Shown: piece by piece, positions 58,436 through 64,000 of the stretch
Position numbering within the stretch: position 1 is the stretch's first letter
How the letters are laid out: each line of letters begins with the position of its first letter
NCBI GenBank assembly: GCA_041686935.1
Contig: JAWLCW010000022.1
Coordinates: forward strand, 1 to 64,000
Direction: 5' to 3'
Length of the DNA stretch: 64,000 bases
Origin: Mariniphaga sp041686935
GTDB lineage: Bacteria; Bacteroidota; Bacteroidia; Bacteroidales; Prolixibacteraceae
Notes under the pieces: model-generated
What the model was told of the DNA's origin: nothing
Databases searched by the model: none
What the model saw: only the letters and a program-made list of their open reading frames with translations
Position numbers and translations under genes: made by a program

Positions 58436-59371
58436 ATGAACAAGTATAAGTTTGTAAAAAAGATAACCGAAGGGTATAAAATAACCCGAAAGTCGTTATC
58501 GCATTTTATGGCAAACCGGCCTGTTGAGATGGCCGGAACTACGGCATATTTTGCCATTTTTTCCATGGTGCCTATTATTATTATCATTGTAGCTGTTTTT
58601 GGCATGGTAACCGGCGACGAAACCATTAGCGAAAAACTTTTTGAGGAGTTGGGCAGGCTAGTGGGCCAGGAAAATACAGCGGTTCTCGAAAATGCCATAA
58701 AAAATTATAACCTCTCAGAGAACAGTGTAACCGGGACGGTTGTCGGCCTGATATTTTTTCTGGTTTCAGCCACCACACTATTCAGTTCGCTGCAAAGCTC
58801 AATCAATTTTATTTGGCGAGTAAAACCGAGGGCCAATTTAAAAATGAATGTTTTAAGTTTACTGAGGTCAAGAATGCTTTCCTTTGGCGTTATTCTGAGC
58901 CTGGGATTTGTTTTGCTGGTTTCGTTAATAATAGATGCAATTATTGCTTTTGTGAAAGAATTCCTGGCCACCCAAATCAGTCCCGATTTTATATTTTTGG
59001 CCCAGGTAACAAATTTTGTGGTTTCGCTCGCCATTGTTTCCTTTGTTATTGCAGTAATTTATAAATATTTACCAGATGTGAAAGTGAAATGGAGCGCCAG
59101 TTTGTTTGGGGCTTTTATAACTGCGATACTGTTTGCTGCCGGGAAGCTGGGAATCGGTTTTTTAATCGGAAACAGCAACATGGGGCAGGTTTATGGGGCA
59201 GCCAGTTCCATTGTGGTGATATTAATCTGGATTTATTTTGCTTCGCTTATTTTCTATTTTGGAGTTGAATTAACATACCAGTATTCCAGGTACTATAACC
59301 ACGAGAACACTCCCGCAAGTTTTGCCGTATCGTTTGAAATTAACCGGTTAAAACCTGAGCAAATTGATTAA
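58436..59371 (+). CDS. YihY/BrkB-family inner-membrane protein
   Basis: 311 residues with about six membrane helices. The N-terminal RPVEMAGTTAYFAIFSMVP is the family signature (usually A-x-S-L-S-Y-x-F-x-x-P). Later blocks are LFSSLQSSINFIWRVKP, YKYLPDVKVKWSASLFGA and VYGAASSIVVILIWIYFASL. Members were once called ribonuclease BN by mistake; they are membrane proteins of unclear, possibly transport, function. Confidence 0.9.
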   Translation: MNKYKFVKKITEGYKITRKSLSHFMANRPVEMAGTTAYFAIFSMVPIIIIIVAVFGMVTGDETISEKLFEELGRLVGQENTAVLENAIKNYNLSENSVTGTVVGLIFFLVSATTLFSSLQSSINFIWRVKPRANLKMNVLSLLRSRMLSFGVILSLGFVLLVSLIIDAIIAFVKEFLATQISPDFIFLAQVTNFVVSLAIVSFVIAVIYKYLPDVKVKWSASLFGAFITAILFAAGKLGIGFLIGNSNMGQVYGAASSIVVILIWIYFASLIFYFGVELTYQYSRYYNHENTPASFAVSFEINRLKPEQID

Positions 59372-59385
59372 ATTGTTCTTTCAGG

Positions 59386-59538
59386 TTAATGCCTTCTTCC
59401 CCTGATGATAGAAATAAGAATTGAAATGATGGCAAAAATGAGTAAAACATGAATCAAATGACCAAGTGAAAAAGCAAAGAATCCTATCAGCCAACCTATT
59501 ACCAAAATGACTGCGATGATATACAATAAATCTCTCAT
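59386..59538 (-). CDS. lmo0937-type small membrane protein
   Basis: 50 residues on the minus strand: starts MRDLLYIIAVILVIGWLIGF and ends in IRGRRH. Two hydrophobic stretches separated by a short SLGHLIH hinge, with an Arg-rich tail. This matches the widespread lmo0937/DUF5670 family of tiny membrane proteins often linked to stress conditions. The stop lies 15 bases from the convergent BrkB-type gene. Confidence 0.85.
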   Translation of the reverse strand: MRDLLYIIAVILVIGWLIGFFAFSLGHLIHVLLIFAIISILISIIRGRRH

Positions 59539-59997
59539 GACTGTAAAATTTTAAAATTAATTGTTAAATAGTAATTTGCTTCTACCAAGAAATGTTTGTG
59601 CCAAATATTTTAAATGGTGTGTAAGTATTTGTAATGTAGTTGATTAATTATTTTTTGTGATCGCAGGAAATGTGGAATGACGTAGATTAATTGTGGAAAT
59701 TTATACCCGAAAGTATTTTTTTCATGCAATTGAAATGCTTTAAACCTTCGCTTTCAATGCAGGCAAATACATTGGAAACGATTACCAGATCAAATAAGTT
59801 AATCTGTAAAGGTTGCAATACGCGCTGTATTTTTTAGTCATCCGAGCGATTTTTGCGAATTTTGAAAAAACTAACATCCCAATGTTAATTGTTTACCGAA
59901 AAACTTACACAACAGCTTGATTATTTATTAAAAAAGTCTTTTCTTTGCAAGCCGTTAAAATAACGTGTTTGTTTGTACATCAAGAAATTATATAAAA
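59539..59997 (+). promoter_or_regulatory. 459-bp intergenic region with a candidate rpmB promoter
   Basis: No gene is seen in this AT-rich stretch. At its right end TTTG (59944-59947), a 20-base spacer and TTTGTTTG (59968-59975) resemble the Bacteroidota promoter with one mismatch, 22 bases before the L28 start. Confidence 0.35.
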
Positions 59998-60240
59998 ATG
60001 TCACAAGTTTGTCAAATAACAGGGAAAAGAGCGATGGTGGGCAACAATGTTTCCCACTCGAAACGCAGAGTTAAAAGGAAGTTTAATGTAAACCTGTTCA
60101 GGAAAAAATTTTACCTTCCGAATGAAAATCGCTGGGTGGTTTTAACTGTATCAGCTCACGGACTTCGCACCATAAATAAAAAAGGTGTGGTCGCTGCTGT
60201 TCAGGAAGCAAAAGAAAAAGGTTTAATCGAAAAAATTTAA
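59998..60240 (+). CDS. rpmB: 50S ribosomal protein L28
   Basis: 80 residues from ATG 59998 (an in-frame start 33 bases upstream is not conserved). MSQVCQITGKRAMVGNNVSH, then SKRRVKRKFNVNL, RWVVLTVSAHGLRTINKKG: standard L28. The Cys of the first motif is present while the partner zinc-binding residues are not obvious. First gene of rpmB-rpmG-DUF4295. Confidence 0.96.
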   Translation: MSQVCQITGKRAMVGNNVSHSKRRVKRKFNVNLFRKKFYLPNENRWVVLTVSAHGLRTINKKGVVAAVQEAKEKGLIEKI

Positions 60241-60251
60241 AGGACTGAGCA

Positions 60252-60440
60252 ATGGCTAAAAAAGGGAAAGGCAACAGGATTCAGGTTATTATGGAGTGTA
60301 CCGAGCATAAAGATAGCGGAGTGCCGGGAACATCGCGGTATATTACAACCAAAAACAGGAAAAATACACCTGAGAGGTTGGAAAGGAAAAAGTACAACCC
60401 CATTTTGAAAAAAGTTACTGTTCATAAAGAAATAAAATAA
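60252..60440 (+). CDS. rpmG: 50S ribosomal protein L33
   Basis: 62 residues: MAKKGKGNRIQVIMECTEHK, SRYITTKNRKNTPERLERKK, YNPILKKVTVHKEIK. The Cys ladder of zinc-type L33 is reduced to one Cys, so this is a zinc-independent form. Eleven bases after L28. Confidence 0.96.
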   Translation: MAKKGKGNRIQVIMECTEHKDSGVPGTSRYITTKNRKNTPERLERKKYNPILKKVTVHKEIK

Positions 60441-60446
60441 GAAATT

Positions 60447-60602
60447 ATGGCAAAGAAAACGGTTGCAACATTACAAAAAGGTTCGGGCAGGGGACATGCC
60501 AAAGTAATTAAAATGGTGAAATCACCCGAAACCGGAGCCTATATGTTTAGAGAAGAAGTTATTACCAACGATGAGGTAAAAGACTACTTTCAAAAACAAT
60601 AA
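60447..60602 (+). CDS. DUF4295 small protein
   Basis: 51 residues starting MAKKTVATLQKGSGRGHAKV and ending NDEVKDYFQKQ, six bases after the L33 stop. This short basic protein is a Bacteroidota-specific companion of rpmG in the order L28-L33-DUF4295-FtsY, and may be ribosome-associated. The terminator follows 20 bases later. Confidence 0.93.
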   Translation: MAKKTVATLQKGSGRGHAKVIKMVKSPETGAYMFREEVITNDEVKDYFQKQ

Positions 60603-60621
60603 AGATATTACGTATAAGCAG

Positions 60622-60656
60622 AAAAAGCTTTCATCGCCCGGTGGAAGCTTTTTTTG
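60622..60656 (+). terminator. Terminator of the rpmB operon
   Basis: AAAAAGCTTTC and GGAAGCTTTTT form an 11-bp stem (one G-T pair) around a 10-nt loop, followed by a T run. Confidence 0.88.
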
Positions 60657-60725
60657 TTCGTTAAATTTCCCGCTATGGGTTCACAGAAAATATTATTATT
60701 TTTAGCCACCGCAAATTTTTAATCA

Positions 60726-61682
60726 ATGGGAATATTCGGAAGTTTTACCAGAAGTAAAAAAGAAAATCTGGACCAAGGGCTTTTAAAAACCAAGGAAAGT
60801 GTTTTTAAAAAACTGAGTCGCGCTGTTGTCGGTAAATCCAAAGTTGATGACGAGGTTCTGGATAACCTGGAAGAAGTTTTAATTACCTCGGATGTGGGCG
60901 TGGAAACCACACTGAAAATAATTGAACGGATTGAAGAACGCGTTTCGCGCGACAAATATCTTGGTGTTGAAGAATTAAATAAAATTCTCAAGGAAGAAAT
61001 TGCATCATTGCTTGAAGAAAACAACTCGGGCGATGTTTCGGATTTCGACCTGCCCGAAACAGAAAAGCCTTATGTAATAATGGTGGTTGGCGTAAACGGT
61101 GTGGGTAAAACAACAACCATTGGTAAATTGGCCTACCAGTTTAAAGAGGCTGGCAAAAAAGTTTACCTGGGTGCTGCCGATACGTTCAGGGCAGCAGCTA
61201 TTGAACAGCTCGAAATCTGGGCTCAGCGCGTAGATGTTCCCATAGTTAAACAAAAAATGGGCGCCGATCCGGCTTCGGTAGCTTACGATGCCCTTTCATC
61301 GGCCAAAGCCAACGACGCCGATGTGGTTATTATTGACACTGCCGGACGTTTGCACAACAAAGTGAATCTGATGAACGAGCTTTCGAAAATAAAAAAGGTG
61401 ATGTCGCGTATTGTACCGGGTGCCCCCCACGAAGTTCTGCTTATTCTCGATGGCTCAACCGGCCAGAATGCTTTTGAACAGGCCAAACAGTTTACAAAAG
61501 CAACCGAAGTAACGGCTCTGGCACTCACCAAACTCGACGGAACAGCTAAGGGGGGAGTAGTTATTGGAATTTCAGATCAATTTAAAATTCCGGTAAAATA
61601 CATTGGAATTGGCGAAAAAATGGAACACCTCCAGATTTTCAGAAGGCGTGAATTTGTGGAATCACTTTTTTCAGAATCCTGA
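60726..61682 (+). CDS. ftsY: Signal recognition particle receptor FtsY
   Basis: 318 residues, a short FtsY without the long acidic N-terminal A domain. The N domain (residues about 10-95) is LSRAVVGKSKVDDEVLDNLE; the G domain has G1 VGVNGVGKTTTIGKLA, G2 DTFRAAAIEQLEIWA, G3 VIIDTAGRLHNK, G4 LTKLDGTAKGG and the closing GIGEKMEHLQIF. It docks SRP-ribosome complexes at the membrane for co-translational insertion. Confidence 0.97.
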   Translation: MGIFGSFTRSKKENLDQGLLKTKESVFKKLSRAVVGKSKVDDEVLDNLEEVLITSDVGVETTLKIIERIEERVSRDKYLGVEELNKILKEEIASLLEENNSGDVSDFDLPETEKPYVIMVVGVNGVGKTTTIGKLAYQFKEAGKKVYLGAADTFRAAAIEQLEIWAQRVDVPIVKQKMGADPASVAYDALSSAKANDADVVIIDTAGRLHNKVNLMNELSKIKKVMSRIVPGAPHEVLLILDGSTGQNAFEQAKQFTKATEVTALALTKLDGTAKGGVVIGISDQFKIPVKYIGIGEKMEHLQIFRRREFVESLFSES

Positions 61683-61687
61683 ACCTG

Positions 61688-62314
61688 TCAGTCATTTAAT
61701 TCAGATCGCCTGGTTTGTTTTGGTGTGGGCAAAATAAGGTCTTCGGCCACCAGTTCCCAACCTACGGAATCAATAAGTTGTCTGATAATTGCCACTGTGT
61801 CGGCAGCCTGGTTTCGCGCAATATCAAAAAGATAACTTCGCTCTATTTTTTCCCGGATAAATTCTTTCGATTTGATATTCATATTGGTGAGATCCGCTTC
61901 AGAAAATACGTTGATGAGTCCTTTCTGCACATCGTAAAATTCCAGGTCGGTTTCCATACCTAAAATTTCGGGATCAGGGAAATGTGAGAGTTTTACCCGT
62001 CTTTTCTCAGGCTGCATTTCAATTTTAATTTTAGATAAATCGAAACCAATAAGGACTTTGGCCTTAACTATAAGCAGGGCTTTTTTCTCCAACTGAAGTA
62101 GTTTGAAAAACATGCTCTTTCCATCGCGATGGGCAAAAACTTCTGAAAATTCCCCTTCAACTGTTATGAGTTTGCAAACATGCCTGATTTTATTGAGCAA
62201 TACTGTTGACTGAACCTGACTTCCCTGATTAATCCGGGATTTAAAAAACCAGAATGTTCCTGCAATACCACCGGCTAAACCAAGCAAAACTCCCAACAAA
62301 ATAAGGATTTCCAT
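61688..62314 (-). CDS. DUF4230-family membrane-anchored protein
   Basis: 208 residues. One N-terminal membrane helix (ILILLGVLLGLAGGIAGTFWFF), then an alpha/beta region (LLNKIRHVCKLITVEGEFSEV, LIVKAKVLIGFDLSKIKIEM, SHFPDPEILGMETDLEFYDV), which is the DUF4230 pattern. Probably exposed on the periplasmic face. Function unknown. Converges with ftsY, five bases apart. Confidence 0.85.
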   Translation of the reverse strand: MEILILLGVLLGLAGGIAGTFWFFKSRINQGSQVQSTVLLNKIRHVCKLITVEGEFSEVFAHRDGKSMFFKLLQLEKKALLIVKAKVLIGFDLSKIKIEMQPEKRRVKLSHFPDPEILGMETDLEFYDVQKGLINVFSEADLTNMNIKSKEFIREKIERSYLFDIARNQAADTVAIIRQLIDSVGWELVAEDLILPTPKQTRRSELND

Positions 62315-62396
62315 AAATTTTTACTTTAATCAACTAATATAGAATTTTTTAGGGAAAATCCCCAATGGCAAATATTTATTTTACTGCCGAAGCCTT

Positions 62397-63557
62397 TTAA
62401 TCGGTGTTCCCGGGTTCTTGCTGTTCAGTCGTATTATTCTCAGATTCTTTTTTCAGGAAATGGCTTGCCATACTAAAAACCGGCAAATCGTCTGACATGG
62501 AAGTAAGATTGGTGGCGGCGGCAAATACCAGTTTTTCTTCAGGATATATCAGCAAGGCAGCACTTCCGCCGGTAACACTTCCACTTCTCCCGTAAATGGT
62601 TCTTCCTTCCCTGTCATTCATAAGCACCCAGCCATTTGCCATTTGAGAAGGAATATCGTTGTAGAGCAAAACCGGTTCAAATAATCTGTTCTTTATTTCA
62701 TCCGAAAAATAATCGGAAAAAAGCACTGCATTTCCAAATTTAACCAGGTCTTCGGCATTGGAAAGCATACCCTCTGATGGATTTCTGTACCTCATGTCCC
62801 TGGTAGTTGCATTTACCACCTGAGCAATAAAATTATGGTCGTAAAACTGGGCGCGGCCTTCAATTGTGACAAAAGGATTGTCGGCAACTGTATTTTCAAG
62901 TTTAAGGGTATCGGTCACATATTCCTGCATCAAAACCGGAAATCTTTTATCTGTAACTTTCTCCATAATTACTCCAAGCAAATTGTAATTGTATTGCGAG
63001 GGAACCAGGTAAATTCCGGGAGGATAATCCAACGTGTCGTTTTTGAAATTTTCCAGCCCGGCCTCCATAGAAACGTTTAAACCTCTCCAGTCTTTCTCTT
63101 CTCCTCTGGGTTCGCGAATTCCTGATGTATGATAAACAAGATGACGAATAGGCAGTTTAAATTGCTTTTCAGGAAAATCAGGATAGTAATACTGAACTGT
63201 TGAATCAGGATGCAGCGTTCCGTTTTCAACCAGTTTTTGGTAAATTAAATTGGTAAATAATTCGGAAAGCTGCCCTATTCTGAATTTTGTATTTCGGGTT
63301 GCAGGCACATTCAAATCTTTTGAAGCAAGGCCAATTCCTTCCGAATAGATGATTTTTCCATCTTTTGCAATGGCAAAGGTGGCGCCGGGCACAAAATTTC
63401 TCGACATATAAAAACCGGCATCCTGGCGGGCAGCTTTTATTTCGTCAATGTACTTTCGGTCATAAATAATATCGTTTTTACTTTTTTTACAGTTTGAAAG
63501 GCTAAATAAAATGACAAGTATAACAGTTAATCGTAAAATAATATTTTTCACTTCCAT
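62397..63557 (-). CDS. Beta-lactamase-fold (serine hydrolase-like) lipoprotein lacking the SxxK nucleophile
   Basis: 386 residues. Lipobox LSNC (Cys23). The fold is that of class C/AmpC-like serine hydrolases: FVPGATFAIAKDGKIIYSEG, LVENGTLHPDSTVQYYYPDF, IRHLVYHTSGI. The motif normally reading F-R-I-x-S-x-S-K is FRIGQLSELF, so both catalytic Ser and Lys are replaced (Gln and Glu). The second motif Y-x-N is kept (YNYNLLG), while the third, normally H-x-G, is RSG (YGRSGSVTGGSAALLIYPEE). Predicted to be an outer-envelope protein without hydrolase activity, perhaps a binding or regulatory pseudoenzyme. Confidence 0.82.
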   Translation of the reverse strand: MEVKNIILRLTVILVILFSLSNCKKSKNDIIYDRKYIDEIKAARQDAGFYMSRNFVPGATFAIAKDGKIIYSEGIGLASKDLNVPATRNTKFRIGQLSELFTNLIYQKLVENGTLHPDSTVQYYYPDFPEKQFKLPIRHLVYHTSGIREPRGEEKDWRGLNVSMEAGLENFKNDTLDYPPGIYLVPSQYNYNLLGVIMEKVTDKRFPVLMQEYVTDTLKLENTVADNPFVTIEGRAQFYDHNFIAQVVNATTRDMRYRNPSEGMLSNAEDLVKFGNAVLFSDYFSDEIKNRLFEPVLLYNDIPSQMANGWVLMNDREGRTIYGRSGSVTGGSAALLIYPEEKLVFAAATNLTSMSDDLPVFSMASHFLKKESENNTTEQQEPGNTD

Positions 63558-63648
63558 CTTTTTTTAGTTTTTCTGATTTGCATAAAATTGGCGCAAAAAT
63601 AGGGAATTTGGTAAAAATTAAAAGTTTAAAAAATGCAAAAAATATGTG

Positions 63649-64000
63649 TTAAACTGCAACATTTGTTTCTTCATTTTCGGTCCGCGCAATGGTAACCGCA
63701 CCACAACTGTCGCTCCAAACATTTACCGATGTTCGAATCATATCAAGTATCCGGTCAACTGCCAGAATCAGCCCGATTCCTTCAAGTGGAAGACCAACAG
63801 CCGTAAGTACAACTGTTATCATTACAAGACCGGCCATTGGAATTCCGGCAGCGCCTATTGAAGCCAGTAATGCAGTAACAACAACAAGTACCTGCTGAAT
63901 AAATGTAAGGTCAACTCCATAAGCCTGTGCGATAAAAATAGCGGCAACACATTCGTAAAGAGCAGTTCCGTCCATGTTAATTGTGGCGCCGAGCGGAAGG
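63649..64000 (-). CDS. Dicarboxylate/amino acid:cation symporter, C-terminal part (cut by window edge)
   Basis: The frame is open to the last base, so the N-terminal part lies beyond the window. The visible 117 residues begin LPLGATINMDGTALYECVAA, the signature of the SDF (GltPh/DctA/GltT) family, where N-M-D-G-T binds sodium. The last helices include ASIGAAGIPMAGLVMITVVL, LILAVDRILDMIRTSVNVW and SDSCGAVTIAR, also typical. It imports glutamate/aspartate or C4-dicarboxylates with Na+ or H+. Confidence 0.95.
   Translation of the reverse strand, partial: LPLGATINMDGTALYECVAAIFIAQAYGVDLTFIQQVLVVVTALLASIGAAGIPMAGLVMITVVLTAVGLPLEGIGLILAVDRILDMIRTSVNVWSDSCGAVTIARTENEETNVAV

Overview
The window looks like a chromosomal segment of a marine or gut-type Bacteroidota, probably of the Marinilabiliales/Prolixibacteraceae kind. 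The assignment rests on gene content: a SusC/SusD pair under an ECF sigma factor and FecR anti-sigma, three proteins with type IX secretion (T9SS) sorting domains, the order rpmB-rpmG-DUF4295-ftsY typical of Bacteroidota, TTTG/TAnnTTTG-like promoters, and many secreted carbohydrate-active proteins. No ribosomal RNA lies in the window, so a species name cannot be given.

Layout. 1-5.2 kb: the 3' part of a GH9 glycosidase, a small membrane protein of the hydroxylaminobenzene mutase type that seems short at its N terminus, and a TonB-dependent outer-membrane receptor ending at a strong bidirectional terminator. 5.2-24.3 kb (all minus strand): the most striking region. In transcription order it holds a Tat-type FAD oxidoreductase, ECF sigma, FecR, SusC, SusD, a terminator, a CstA-family transporter, three paralogous exported FAD oxidoreductases, and a 1004-residue oxidoreductase carrying two FAD modules. 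It has the form of a polysaccharide-utilisation locus but contains no glycoside hydrolase, lyase or sulfatase; five exported flavoproteins take their place. 24.4-29.7 kb: a PUA-like protein, a peroxiredoxin, and a fucose block (fucI, a DUF6786-type lipoprotein and a GntR/periplasmic-binding-fold regulator). 29.8-34.4 kb: a TolB-like propeller protein converging on a tight operon of a lyxose/mannose isomerase, a PfkB kinase and a mannitol-1-phosphate-type dehydrogenase.

34.6-49 kb: an accessory surface-protein region. An orphan LuxR-type response regulator precedes a SprB-repeat T9SS protein interrupted by a 100-N assembly gap inside its repeats. Next come a repeat-rich non-coding stretch with palindromic MITE-like elements around an ATPase of the DUF4143 kind, a second T9SS protein paralogous to the first, and a 1479-residue papain-family protease with five 80-residue repeats, PKD and GEVED modules and a T9SS tail. 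A tRNA-Arg(CCG) follows. 49.4-54 kb: a GH78 alpha-L-rhamnosidase and a LytTR/LytS two-component pair.

54-64 kb: mostly conserved housekeeping genes: an ExbB/MotA-like membrane protein with a TPR protein, a DUF937 protein, HtpX, a Kbp-like BON-LysM protein, dodecin, DUF456, a BrkB-type membrane protein, a 50-residue lmo0937-type membrane protein, L28, L33, DUF4295, FtsY, DUF4230, a beta-lactamase-fold lipoprotein lacking its catalytic SxxK, and the end of a dicarboxylate/amino-acid symporter.

Together the genes suggest an organism that degrades plant or algal polymers rich in fucose and rhamnose, takes up large ligands through SusCD, decorates its surface with repeat proteins, and runs an unexplained periplasmic oxidative pathway. 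All functions are read from sequence features and family knowledge; no database search was run.
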